A stretch of DNA of 26,031 nucleotides from Candidatus Neoanaerotignum tabaqchaliae (GTDB taxonomy: Bacteria; Bacillota; Clostridia; Lachnospirales; Anaerotignaceae): NCBI GenBank assembly GCA_904420235.1, contig CAJFUS010000135.1, positions 1-26,031 on the forward strand, read 5' to 3'. Every line of letters begins with the position of its first letter. Position 1 is the stretch's first letter. The position numbers were made by a program, and so were the translations under genes. Positions 1 through 7,611 of this stretch are shown here, in pieces. A model generated the notes under the pieces. That model was given only the letters and a program-made list of their open reading frames with translations, was not told where the DNA came from and ran no database searches.

Positions 1-204
1 CGGTCTGTGTAACATATGTTTGACAAACCTACATAATTACTTCTACTTAAGCCTTTCATGTTTCATATACATAAATGCATACTCGCTAACAAATTCCTTT
101 AAAGTTATTAGATATATGCTCAGGCAATTTAAATAAGCAAAGTGCTGCCATTTAACCAAGCAGTTCCCTTTGGGATTTGGTTTCTATCTTCTAATAATTT
201 TCAG
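1..204. other. AT-rich non-coding stretch, no gene seen
   Basis: No open frame with a ribosome binding site is visible on either strand. An imperfect hairpin lies at 154-182: the arms AACCAA and TTGGTT enclose a nested TCCC/GGGA pair. It has no run of T after it on either strand, so it is not a convincing terminator. The stretch lies just downstream of the decayed minus-strand gene at 205-583 and may hold its old 3' flank. Confidence 0.5.
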
Positions 205-583
205 TTAAAAGTCTGTCAAAATAGGTAATGTCTGTCTCACCATTACTTCCTTGTTCCTGTAAAAATAGGCTCCATAATCTATCTGATAATTACCCATAAC
301 TACAATTTCTTCCATGAATGTGTTCTCTGCATTATACCGTTTAACCAACAACTCCAACGACTATGACCTTTGCTGGATTCTTCCTTATTAAAAGTTAAAA
401 CATTTATATTATCTGCAATTAATATCTTCTGTGTTCGTTATTTCAATTATCGTTCCGTCGGTTCTTGAAAGCAGTTATATTTTACTTACCTTCTCAACAA
501 TTAAATGTCATACTATTTTCGGAACGGGCATCTATGGGAAACACAAACAGTAAAAACAAAGCTAATACAATGCAGATTCTCAT
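205..583 (-). pseudogene. Decayed gene for a small secreted protein
   Basis: Read on the minus strand from an ATG at 583, the first 19-20 codons form a typical signal peptide (MRIC, then a Leu/Val/Phe-rich core, then FPIDA). The frame then stops at a TGA. Sensible protein continues in other frames: IVEKVSKI, an in-frame TAA near 477-475, SRTDGTIIEITNTEDIN, then after a shift ADNINVLTFNKEESSK, then after another shift SLELLVKRYNAENTF and onward to FRDF-like end ILTDF with a stop at 205. At least three frameshifts and one internal stop are needed, for about 125 residues in all. The pattern (charged N-terminal strand, TDGTIIEIT, then a Y/F-rich tail) resembles small secreted or lipoprotein-like proteins common in Clostridia, but I cannot name the family. 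The ribosome binding site is weak (AGGCG). Sequencing error could explain one shift but hardly all of them. Confidence 0.5.
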
Positions 584-785
584 AACAAGCGCCTATTATC
601 AGATAATTAATTTTGGGCAGATGCCAAATTTTTTATTATATTTTATTTTAATCATTATAAAACAGAAAAAATATCTCCTGCAAGCCGTAATAAACAAATT
701 TGCTCGGCTGTTTTTAAATTATAGACTTATATTTGGTAAAAACAACGAAAGTTTTTCTTTTTAAAAATGCTTAATAGTCTTTTTG
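584..785. other. AT-rich non-coding stretch upstream of the discoidin gene promoter
   Basis: No credible gene or RNA is seen here. A 99-codon plus-strand open frame (465-764) runs across this stretch and antisense to the decayed gene. It lacks a ribosome binding site and has a composition typical of chance translation of AT-rich DNA. Confidence 0.5.
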
Positions 786-814
786 TTGATTAACCCATAG
801 TATAATGTTATAAT
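786..814 (+). promoter_or_regulatory. Sigma-A promoter with extended -10 for the discoidin-like gene
   Basis: The -35 box TTGATT (786-791) is followed by a 17-base spacer and a perfect -10 box TATAAT (809-814). TGT lies directly before the -10, so it is an extended -10 (TGn). Transcription would start near 821, leaving an untranslated leader of about 138 bases before the ATG at 959. A second TATAAT at 801-806 has no matching -35. Confidence 0.7.
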
Positions 815-958
815 TAATATTATATTTTTACTATGATTAAATAAATTTGATGTGTTATCCAATGCATACCCAAATCTACAAATATAAAGAATTATATTTA
901 TATTGCTACAAATATGTTGTTTATTTTTATGGGAGATTTAACAAAAGGGGGAAAACAC

Positions 959-2083
959 ATGAGAAAAATTATTACTTTTTTTGTAATTGCCGCAATAATT
1001 CTAACATGTCCGTTAACTTCTATGGCTGCATCGGTAAATGCTGAGTTTGTAGACGGTTCCGGAGGTATGAATATTAAAGAACGGTCCGCAAGTTTGGTTG
1101 ACGGAAAACTAAACACCAAATGGTGCACAATGGAAGAGGTGCCTTATGTTATTTTCAAGCTTCCATTAAAGCAATCCGTTACCAGTTATTCTCTTGTTAC
1201 AGGAAATGACACAAAAACATATATGGGCAGAAACCCAATTTCATGGACACTGTATGGATGCAATTCAACTTCAGTGCCAAACAAGGATTCTTTAGAATGG
1301 CAAATTATACACAGCGTAACTGATGACACCGTAATACAACCCGTTAACACAACTTCTTACGAATTTACACTTTCCCAAGCAGCTCCAGAATATCAATATT
1401 ATAAGTTTGTAGTAACTGATAAAAATCGCACAATGCAGTTGGCAGAACTTATATTGAACATCGGTGGAAGCAGCTATATTTCTCAAAATTATATAACTGG
1501 CTCAAAAGGTTTTAATGTTCGTGAAAATGCAGATTCGTTATTTGACCGGAATAGTGGAACAAAATGGTGTACAGCTGCTGTTAGTCCATATGTTATATTT
1601 GAAACATCACAGCCTGTTTCTCCAACCGGCTACTATATAGTTACAGGAAATGATAACAGCCAGTATTCTGGACGAAATCCCCGTTCGTGGACATTATATG
1701 GCTGCAATTCTATTTCAATCCCCAATAAAGATTATACCGGCTGGAACAAAATATCAAGTGTAACTGATGATACAGTTCTAAAAGATGTAAATCACCATCA
1801 ATATTATTTTGATATACCTTATGACATACCTGAATATAAATACTATATGCTTTCTATTGATGAACGCAACAGCAATACAATGCAGATATCCGAATTTTTT
1901 ATTAATTACAGCGGTGCTGATTTTTCATTCTCAACTTCCGGCGGAAATTCTTCGGAAAACAATTCCAACTCCAATAGCGGAACTGTTAGCGGATTAATAT
2001 GCGGAGTATGTACCGGAACTGGATATAGAAATAATGGTGAAAAATGTTGGGCATGCAATGGCACCGGATTTGTACCACAATAA
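959..2083 (+). CDS. Secreted protein with two discoidin-like repeats and a CxxCxGxG tail
   Basis: This 374-residue protein starts at the ATG at 959, which has AGGGGG eight bases upstream; the in-frame ATG at 914 has no such site. Residues 1-24 are a signal peptide (cleavage probably after SMA). Two related domains follow, at about 26-169 and 175-318. Both carry TKWCT, RNPxSWTLYGCN and TDDTV, the pattern of F5/8 type C (discoidin) galactose-binding-like folds that often bind carbohydrate. A Ser/Asn/Gly-rich linker (about 319-345) leads to a short tail with CGVCTGTG (348-355) and CWACNGTG (363-370). These are two DnaJ-type CxxCxGxG half-sites that could bind one zinc. There is no sortase motif, membrane anchor or enzyme domain. 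It is likely exported and binds a surface or glycan ligand, which is inference. It has its own promoter and terminator, so it is monocistronic. Confidence 0.8.
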   Translation: MRKIITFFVIAAIILTCPLTSMAASVNAEFVDGSGGMNIKERSASLVDGKLNTKWCTMEEVPYVIFKLPLKQSVTSYSLVTGNDTKTYMGRNPISWTLYGCNSTSVPNKDSLEWQIIHSVTDDTVIQPVNTTSYEFTLSQAAPEYQYYKFVVTDKNRTMQLAELILNIGGSSYISQNYITGSKGFNVRENADSLFDRNSGTKWCTAAVSPYVIFETSQPVSPTGYYIVTGNDNSQYSGRNPRSWTLYGCNSISIPNKDYTGWNKISSVTDDTVLKDVNHHQYYFDIPYDIPEYKYYMLSIDERNSNTMQISEFFINYSGADFSFSTSGGNSSENNSNSNSGTVSGLICGVCTGTGYRNNGEKCWACNGTGFVPQ

Positions 2084-2093
2084 AAATAACAAG

Positions 2094-2125
2094 AACCGTC
2101 GGAATTATTCCGGCGGTTTTTATAT
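2094..2125 (+). terminator. Rho-independent terminator after the discoidin-like gene
   Basis: AACCGTCGG and CCGGCGGTT form a nine-pair stem (one G-T pair) around AATTATT, followed by TTTTTAT. It lies 10 bases after the stop codon, between two convergent genes. It may also slow transcription arriving from the minus strand, although the T-run there is poorer. Confidence 0.85.
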
Positions 2126-2166
2126 ATAAAGTGAACAGAGATAGCCGTTCCCAATTTTTATATTGT

Positions 2167-3099
2167 TTATACACCTGCATCCTTTTTATTATCCGTTATT
2201 ACCTCTTTAATGCCTGCGGCCAAACCTGCTATAGATTGTATCTCCGAAGGTATTATTATTTTTGTAGCTTTTCCGTCGGCTGCTTTTTCAAATGCCTCAA
2301 GACTCTTTATGGCTATAACGCCAGTTTCGGGGTTAGACTCATTAAGCATTTTTATACCTTCAGCGGTGGCCTGCTGAACCTTAAGTATAGCCTGTGCCTC
2401 ACCCTCGGCACGGCGAATAGTGGCTTCTTTCTCGGCCTCAGCTTTAAGTATGGCAGCAGCTTTTTCAGCCTCCGCTCTTAATATTGTGCTTTCCTTCTCG
2501 CCCTCTGCCACAAGTATAGCGCTTCTTTTCTCGCCTTCCGCCTGAAGTATTTTCTCTCGCCTCTCTCTTTCGGCTTTCATCTGCTTTTCCATGGAATCCT
2601 GTATTTCCTTAGGAGGCATAATATTTTTAAGCTCAACCCTGTTTATTTTAATTCCCCATGGGTCCGTCGCCTCATCAAGTATGCTGCGCATTTTTGTGTT
2701 TATAACATCCCTCGATGTAAGAGTTTGATCAAGCTCAAGGTCGCCTATTATGTTTCTAAGAGTAGTTGCCGTAAGATTTTCTATGGCCCTTATTGGATTG
2801 TCAACACCATATGTGTAAAGCTTAGGGTCTGTAATTTGAAGATATATTACAGTATCAATCTGCATTGTTACATTGTCTTTTGTAATAACCGGCTGAGGCG
2901 CAAAATCGGCTACCAGTTCTTTAAGGCTCACTTTTTTAGCCACTCTGTCTATAACTGGAATAGCCAAATGAAGTCCTGTTCCCCACGAGGCGTAATATGC
3001 TCCAAGCCTCTCAACAACATAAACATACGCCTGCGGAACTATTTTTAAACACCGTACAAGAATTATAACAAGAACAATAAGAATAATAACAGCTACCAA
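2167..3099 (-). CDS. SPFH/stomatin-family membrane protein (QmcA-like)
   Basis: This 310-residue membrane-scaffold protein has one N-terminal membrane segment (about residues 2-16). An SPFH/band-7 domain follows, from VPQAYVYVVERLGAY to about residue 175, including the family block DPWGIKINRVELKNI. Residues 177-240 form a charged coiled coil built of exact 11-residue repeats (AEGEKxxxILx), and a short tail follows. The start is the TTG at 3099, which has AAGGAGGGG seven bases upstream; no ATG fits as well. The NfeD-family gene lies 23 bases upstream, the classic SPFH-NfeD pairing. These pairs organise membrane microdomains and membrane protein quality control. The family is certain; the precise role (QmcA, YbbK or flotillin-like) is not. 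Confidence 0.92.
   Translation of the reverse strand: MVAVIILIVLVIILVRCLKIVPQAYVYVVERLGAYYASWGTGLHLAIPVIDRVAKKVSLKELVADFAPQPVITKDNVTMQIDTVIYLQITDPKLYTYGVDNPIRAIENLTATTLRNIIGDLELDQTLTSRDVINTKMRSILDEATDPWGIKINRVELKNIMPPKEIQDSMEKQMKAERERREKILQAEGEKRSAILVAEGEKESTILRAEAEKAAAILKAEAEKEATIRRAEGEAQAILKVQQATAEGIKMLNESNPETGVIAIKSLEAFEKAADGKATKIIIPSEIQSIAGLAAGIKEVITDNKKDAGV
2380..2541 (-). repeat. 33-base in-gene repeats encoding an 11-residue coiled-coil unit
   Basis: Residues 187, 198, 209, 220 and 231 of the SPFH protein each begin an AE(G/A)EK-type unit, so five units follow with an exact 11-residue period. Hendecad repeats of this kind form right-handed coiled coils in stomatin and flotillin oligomers. 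The bases vary between copies, so the repeat is conserved by function and not freshly amplified. Confidence 0.75.
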
Positions 3100-3122
3100 T
3101 CTAAACCCCTCCTTAATATGCT

Positions 3123-3572
3123 TTATTTAACAATAGCCTTAACGCCCTCTATGGCCGTTATTGTAACAAACTCCCCAACATCAAAGCACTTACCGGTTTT
3201 TTCACTTCTGGCTGTCCATATTTTACCATCACACTTAATTGCTCCAGTTTCGAGCATATTGTCTATTTTTTCCGTAACAATAGCGCTTTGCCCTATAAGC
3301 CTGTCGAAATTCGTAGGTATGTTTTTTTGTTTTAAAACACGTTTTAAAAACGGTTTCGTAAGTATGAACATGGCCGCTGATACAATGGCGAATATAACAA
3401 GCTGAACATATATGGGCGCTCCAGCTTTGGAAGCTAGCATGGCGCATATAGAGCCAAAACAGAACCATATTGAAACAAGTCCTGCCGTAAGCCCCTCAAC
3501 AATAACAAATATTATAAAACAAACAAGCCAAAACGAAACGGAACCAAAATAAAAATTTGAAAAAATCGCCAT
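3123..3572 (-). CDS. NfeD-family membrane protein, SPFH partner
   Basis: This 149-residue protein has several hydrophobic segments (about residues 10-30, 32-48 and 53-72). A small soluble domain follows from about residue 90 (RLIGQSAIVTEKI to the end), which has the OB-fold pattern of NfeD proteins (G-x-A-x-V then GxxWxA and VxVxxIEGVK). The start is the ATG at 3572, with AGGTGA six bases upstream; an earlier in-frame ATG at 3593 has no ribosome binding site. It is transcribed before the SPFH gene with a 23-base gap, so the two are an operon. It is short NfeD (no ClpP-like protease domain). It probably helps the SPFH oligomer act at the membrane. Confidence 0.88.
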   Translation of the reverse strand: MAIFSNFYFGSVSFWLVCFIIFVIVEGLTAGLVSIWFCFGSICAMLASKAGAPIYVQLVIFAIVSAAMFILTKPFLKRVLKQKNIPTNFDRLIGQSAIVTEKIDNMLETGAIKCDGKIWTARSEKTGKCFDVGEFVTITAIEGVKAIVK

Positions 3573-3724
3573 TAAATCACCTCGCTTAAACATAAAACAA
3601 CATTAACTTTAAATCTCAACATATAACATAATAAATCAAACTTTTTGAACCACTAAGTAAATTTTAGCTATTTATGCTTAAAAATCTCTTAAACAAAGAA
3701 TTATTTCAAGTTTTACAATACCTT

Positions 3725-4657
3725 TTATTTAAGGAAACCATTTACAATTTGAGCTTCCGCTTCCGCTTCAGTAAGGCCAAGGGTCATAAGTTTTATAATC
3801 TGCTCTCCGGCTATTTTGCCTATAGCAGCCTCGTGTATAAGCGACGCCTCAACGTTATTGGCTGTAATTTCTGGAAGGGCAGTTACAACGCCATTATCCA
3901 TAATAATTGAATCGCACTCTGAGTGTCCCATACATTTAGCGTTGCCATTAATTACAGATATAAATTTCTGCTTTGAGTTCTCTTTTGCTACCGAACGGGA
4001 TATAAGATTAGCACTGGCTCCGTCACCATTAAGGTCTATCTCAAACCTTGTTTCGGCATACTGCTTGCCATGGGTAAGTATTTTTTCTTTAACTATAACA
4101 GTTGCTCCGGCCTCTGCCTTGGCATTTGTAACCCTTATTGTTGAGTCAACGCCTTTAAGCTGTGTTGTTTCCATTTCCATATAGCTGTTTTCGCCGGCCT
4201 CAATATATGTCTGTGGGTTTATAATTCTCTCACCAGTTCCCTCACCAACGCCTATATGCTTTTCAACATATCTAACCTTAGCGTTTTTGCCAAGGAAAAA
4301 TCTGTGTATTCCGTTATGCTCCGACATAGAGCTTCCGTCGTTGTGTATGCCGCAGCCGGCTACAATAAGTATATCCGAGTTGTCGCCTATATAAAAATCG
4401 TTATAGACAAGGTCGTGAACGTCGGTGTGGGTAACAAGAGCCGGTATGTGTACACTTTCGTTTTTAGTATTAGGCTTTATTATAATATCTATTCCCGGCT
4501 TATCGGTTTTCCCAACTATTTCTATATTGGCGCTGGAGTGTCTGCCGGCGCTTTGGCTGTTAAGCCTTATATTATAGGCTCCTTGAGGCACTTCGTGAAG
4601 GTCGGCCACCTCCTCAAGCAAAGTTTCAACTATTTTATCATCAAGTTTGTTTTCCAT
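3725..4657 (-). CDS. sufB: SufB/SufD-family Fe-S scaffold, minimal (SmsB-like) form
   Basis: This 310-residue protein is much shorter than a classic SufB (about 480). It keeps the beta-helix core and C-terminal block: GCGIHNDG (101-108), SECDSIIMDNG (247-256), then PEITANNVEASLIHEAAIGKI (262-282) and IVNGFLK at the end. It pairs with the SufC ATPase to assemble Fe-S clusters. Aligned by eye with classic SufB, the essential Cys of the ECRNP block is Ala (A266) here, while the His-Glu pair (H275, E276) remains. This matches the stand-alone SufBC systems of Clostridia and archaea described as SMS. The AGGAGG ribosome binding site lies in the last two Arg codons of sufC. No sufS, sufU or second sufB/D gene lies nearby, so the cysteine desulfurase must be elsewhere or sulfide is used directly. 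Confidence 0.88.
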   Translation of the reverse strand: MENKLDDKIVETLLEEVADLHEVPQGAYNIRLNSQSAGRHSSANIEIVGKTDKPGIDIIIKPNTKNESVHIPALVTHTDVHDLVYNDFYIGDNSDILIVAGCGIHNDGSSMSEHNGIHRFFLGKNAKVRYVEKHIGVGEGTGERIINPQTYIEAGENSYMEMETTQLKGVDSTIRVTNAKAEAGATVIVKEKILTHGKQYAETRFEIDLNGDGASANLISRSVAKENSKQKFISVINGNAKCMGHSECDSIIMDNGVVTALPEITANNVEASLIHEAAIGKIAGEQIIKLMTLGLTEAEAEAQIVNGFLK

Positions 4658-4663
4658 TTTTAA

Positions 4664-5386
4664 TTACCTCCTCATAACGCTGCAGCCAGCGGCGGCGTTC
4701 TCAGTGTCGTCAAGAAGCATTGGAAGTATTTCCTCTTTGCTTCCCCTATTTCTAAGCTCTCCATTGCCTATAACAATAATTTCGTCGGCAATATTAAGTA
4801 TACGCTCCTGATGCGAAATTATAATAATTGAGCCTTTAATCTCATCGTGCATTTTCTCAAAAACATCAATAAGGTTTTTAAACGACCAAAGGTCAATTCC
4901 CGCTTCCGGCTCGTCAAATATTGAAAGTTTTGTTTTTCTTGCCATAACTGTGGCAATTTCAATCCTTTTAAGTTCTCCTCCGGAAAGACTTGCGTTTACC
5001 TCTCTGTTTATATAATCTCTTGCGCAAAGACCAACTTCCGAAAGATACTCGCAGGCCGCCGCCGTTGAAAGCTGTTGTCCAGATGAAAGATTTATGAGGT
5101 CTCTAACCGTAACGCCCTTAAACCTTACAGGCTGCTGAAAGGCAAAACTTATGCCTAATCTTGCTCTTTCGGTTATTCCAAGGTCTGTAATATCCTGTCC
5201 GTCAAAAAATATCTGTCCAGACGTAGGTTTCACAATTCCGGCTATAATTTTGGCCAAAGTTGATTTTCCTCCGCCGTTTGGACCAGTTATAACAATAAAT
5301 TTTTGGTCATCTATTTTAAGACTAAGGTTTTTTATTATTCCCTTGCCGTCGTCAACGGTGTAGGAAATATTTTTAAGCTCAAGCAT
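4664..5386 (-). CDS. sufC: SufC, Fe-S assembly ABC-type ATPase
   Basis: This 240-residue ATPase powers the SufB-type scaffold. Visible motifs are the Walker A GPNGGGKST (35-43), Q-loop FQQP (83-86), signature LSGGE (134-138), Walker B LSIFDEP with the SufC-type EAGID (154-164), and the switch His in ISHQ (190-193). The start is the ATG at 5386, preceded by GGGAGGA; an upstream in-frame start at 5407 lies before that site and is rejected. sufB follows after six bases. A strong promoter lies 122 bases upstream, so the pair is its own transcription unit, possibly reading on into nfeD because no terminator is visible at 3600-3724. Confidence 0.93.
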   Translation of the reverse strand: MLELKNISYTVDDGKGIIKNLSLKIDDQKFIVITGPNGGGKSTLAKIIAGIVKPTSGQIFFDGQDITDLGITERARLGISFAFQQPVRFKGVTVRDLINLSSGQQLSTAAACEYLSEVGLCARDYINREVNASLSGGELKRIEIATVMARKTKLSIFDEPEAGIDLWSFKNLIDVFEKMHDEIKGSIIIISHQERILNIADEIIVIGNGELRNRGSKEEILPMLLDDTENAAAGCSVMRR

Positions 5387-5507
5387 TTTGTATCCTCCCA
5401 TTTCCAAACAAAATATTATTGTATATTGTTAATAACCTTAATGTAAAATTTTATGTATAATTTATAATAATCTGCCGCTTAAAACAACAGCATTTATTGC
5501 CTTTTAA

Positions 5508-5536
5508 ATTATATCAACTAAGTAGGAAATAGTCAA
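5508..5536 (-). promoter_or_regulatory. Sigma-A promoter of the sufC-sufB operon
   Basis: On the minus strand TTGACT (5536-5531) is followed by a 17-base spacer and TATAAT (5513-5508), with TGA directly before it, giving an extended -10. Five of six and six of six positions match consensus. Transcription should start near 5501, giving a leader of about 115 bases. That leader is AT-rich, and I see no riboswitch-like structure. Confidence 0.75.
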
Positions 5537-5746
5537 CATTATGCTTGGATTAAATAAAAACAATTATTAATTAATATTAATTATCATTTTTATAAAAATT
5601 TTAAACGGCGCAATTTTTCAAACCGGTTTACTGTAAAAATGTTTTATTTTGTCGAAGCCATAGGACACCTTTTATGTAAATATCATACTATAAGCATCTT
5701 CATTAATTAAATAAATCAATATGGTTCAATGAAATTAAAGCTTTAT
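5537..5746. other. Non-coding stretch between sufC promoter and catalase terminator
   Basis: This AT-rich stretch of about 210 bases has stops in all frames and no ribosome binding sites. Nothing else recognisable was found. Confidence 0.5.
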
Positions 5747-5775
5747 TTAAAAAGCGGCCGAAGAAATCGGCCGCC
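5747..5775 (-). terminator. Rho-independent terminator of the manganese catalase gene
   Basis: On the minus strand GCGGCCGA and TCGGCCGC form a perfect eight-pair GC-rich stem around TTTCT, followed by TTTTTAAAT. It begins seven bases after the catalase stop codon. Confidence 0.9.
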
Positions 5776-5781
5776 ATCAAA

Positions 5782-6459
5782 TCACCTGTCAGCCCCATTA
5801 AAACTTACAGGCTCAGCCTTCGTATCGCCAAAAGCTTTGTTTGGCGACTGAGAAGAAAGATTAAAATAAATTCTTGAGTCCTCAGTTACACCAAAGTCTT
5901 TATTGGAACCTGTATCCTGAACCTTATTAAAGGCCTCTCTGAACATAGCGTTGTGGGCTTCTTCCCTGTTAAGCAAAAAATCTATTGTATCTCTAACTTT
6001 TTTATCCTCAATCTGGCGGTAAAGGTATTCATAAACAACCTTTGCTCTTTGCTCAGAAGCTATATTCGACAAAAGGTCGGCACAGAGGTCACCTGTAACC
6101 GTGACATAATCCCCCGTCCAAGAATATCCCGACGAGTTAATGAGCCCCGGACTTAGGCCCAAAAGCACATGGCTTTGTATCTCTCCCGCCTCTACTCCCG
6201 AAAAATCAACGTCATGGCCGTTAAGAAGGTTAATCATTTGGGCCACCATTTCCATATGGCCTAATTCCTCGGCAGCTATGTCAAGAAACAAGTCTTTTAT
6301 CTGCTTGTCCTTAACTCTGAAACTTTGGGCCATATACTGCATTGCCGCTTTAAGCTCTCCGTTTCCTCCTCCAAGCTGTTCCTGAAGCAGTACGGCATAT
6401 TGCGGATTCGGTCTCTCAACACTTACTTCACGAAAAAGCTTTTTTTCATGCTTAAACAT
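5782..6459 (-). CDS. Manganese catalase, CotJC-like
   Basis: This 225-residue di-manganese catalase breaks down hydrogen peroxide. The five metal ligands are all visible: E35 (GNGELKAA), E65 and H68 (AAEELGHME), E136 (ASEQRA) and H169 (REEAHN). Its short tail matches the spore-coat CotJC type more than the longer soluble catalases. The start is the ATG at 6459, with AAAGGAG seven bases upstream; a longer frame to 6525 has no site and a non-homologous-looking lead. The gene is monocistronic: its terminator follows, and the EamA terminator lies just upstream. cotJA and cotJB, its usual partners in spore formers, are not beside it. It may serve in the spore coat or in vegetative peroxide defence; I saw no clear sporulation promoter. 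Confidence 0.92.
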   Translation of the reverse strand: MFKHEKKLFREVSVERPNPQYAVLLQEQLGGGNGELKAAMQYMAQSFRVKDKQIKDLFLDIAAEELGHMEMVAQMINLLNGHDVDFSGVEAGEIQSHVLLGLSPGLINSSGYSWTGDYVTVTGDLCADLLSNIASEQRAKVVYEYLYRQIEDKKVRDTIDFLLNREEAHNAMFREAFNKVQDTGSNKDFGVTEDSRIYFNLSSQSPNKAFGDTKAEPVSFNGADR

Positions 6460-6564
6460 ATAACCACTCCTTTCAAAGAATAGTTTTTTCAGTTTAAAAA
6501 CATAATATTCAAAAACAAAATCCACCTAATTAATACAAAAATCTATATCCAAATAAAAATTTAA

Positions 6565-6588
6565 TAAAAAAACGGAGCTTAAGCTCCG
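6565..6588 (-). terminator. Terminator overlapping the EamA stop codon
   Basis: CGGAGCTTAAGCTCCG (6573-6588) is a perfect palindrome followed on the minus strand by TTTTTTTATT. The TAA stop of the EamA gene (6579-6581) is inside the palindrome, so the last sense codons form one arm of the stem. Confidence 0.88.
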
Positions 6589-7550
6589 CCTGTTTTGCAG
6601 TTTTTCTCTTGTTTATTTATGTCCTTAGCTTTTGTAACCTGCCATATTCCTATAAGTATAAATATTGAGCCTATAAACGACAAAACGGTCATTGGCTCAT
6701 TTAAAAACAGCACTCCAGCAAACATACTCCATATGGTGGTAAGTGTTCCAAATGTAGAAAGTTTGGCAACCGAAATTTTTCCTGCGGCGTAATTCACAAA
6801 TACATTAGCCACAACAGAGCAAAAAATACTCAAAATTAAAACCGGAACTATAAAATTAAAGTTAAAAACCGGATTTATGTATTGACGTAAATCACCTTTA
6901 ACAGAAACCAAAGCCGATATTGTAAATATAACGCTTGATATAAACATAACTATATATGTTCTTTCAAAAGCCGTAAAATCCTCGGCAGATTTTCTGTTAA
7001 CTGTTTTGTAAGAGGCTGAGGCAACACATGTGCATAAAAGCAATATTACCCCAATGGGGCTTACTATTCCAAGGGCGCTGCCCGAAATTGTCATTATTAT
7101 AACTCCGGCTATGGGAAGCAGGCAAAAAAGCGCCTGTTTTTTAGTGGGGTATTCTTTAAGAAAAATAACCGCAAACAAAATTGACACTATCGGTACAACC
7201 GACATTATAACACCCGAAAATGTAGCGTTTGTGTATAATATTCCATAACTCTCAAAATAAAAATATACCGGCTCCAAAAGCCCCATTATAAAAAGCGATT
7301 TTATATTTTTCTTTCCTTTAAACGATACCTTAAACTTCCCTGTAAGGCACAGCACATTCATAAGGGCAAATGCTATAATATATCTTATTGAAAGAAGTAT
7401 TTCCGGAGATGAAACGTCCATAGCCATTTTGCTGAATATATAGCTGAATCCCCAAATTGTTTGCCCAGCGCACACAGCTGCTATTGGAATAACTTTTTCC
7501 TTATCATAAAAAAACACAGCTCGTGATACCGCCGCATTATAAATATTCAT
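6579..7550 (-). CDS. EamA/DMT-family transporter, ten membrane segments
   Basis: This 323-residue protein has ten hydrophobic segments in two homologous halves, with the drug/metabolite transporter signatures QTIWGFSYIFSKMAM near the N-terminus and FLNEPMTVLSFIGSIFILIGIW at the end of the second half. The family mostly exports amino acids, metabolites or drugs across the inner membrane; the substrate cannot be read from sequence. The start is the ATG at 7550 with AAAGGGG eight bases before it; a GTG at 7559 sits too close to that site. A LysR regulator gene is divergent from it across about 150 bases, a common transporter-regulator pairing, so it is probably controlled by that protein. Confidence 0.87.
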   Translation of the reverse strand: MNIYNAAVSRAVFFYDKEKVIPIAAVCAGQTIWGFSYIFSKMAMDVSSPEILLSIRYIIAFALMNVLCLTGKFKVSFKGKKNIKSLFIMGLLEPVYFYFESYGILYTNATFSGVIMSVVPIVSILFAVIFLKEYPTKKQALFCLLPIAGVIIMTISGSALGIVSPIGVILLLCTCVASASYKTVNRKSAEDFTAFERTYIVMFISSVIFTISALVSVKGDLRQYINPVFNFNFIVPVLILSIFCSVVANVFVNYAAGKISVAKLSTFGTLTTIWSMFAGVLFLNEPMTVLSFIGSIFILIGIWQVTKAKDINKQEKNCKTGGA

Positions 7551-7591
7551 TGCAGCCACCCCTTTGCGTAAAATATTTTAACATCGTCCCG

Positions 7592-7611
7592 TTATGTTGT
7601 AAAATACATAA
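7592..7611. promoter_or_regulatory. Candidate LysR-type operator
   Basis: TTATGT and ACATAA form perfect six-base arms around an eight-base centre, the dyad size and T/A-ended style of LysR-family sites. It lies in the spacer between the divergent EamA and LysR genes, about 40 bases from the EamA start and about 90 from the LysR start. AT-rich DNA can make such dyads by chance, so this is a candidate only. Confidence 0.35.

Noticed and set aside
465..764. Plus-strand frame of 99 codons in the left intergenic region
   Set aside because: It has no ribosome binding site, lies antisense to the decayed secreted-protein gene, and its composition is typical of AT-rich chance translation.
3594..3724. 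Terminator and promoter between sufB and nfeD
   Set aside because: No GC-rich hairpin with T-run and only weak promoter-like boxes were found, so neither is called; read-through from sufB is possible.
5387..5507. Riboswitch or T-box in the sufC leader
   Set aside because: The leader of about 115 bases is AT-rich with no strong stems or T-box motif.
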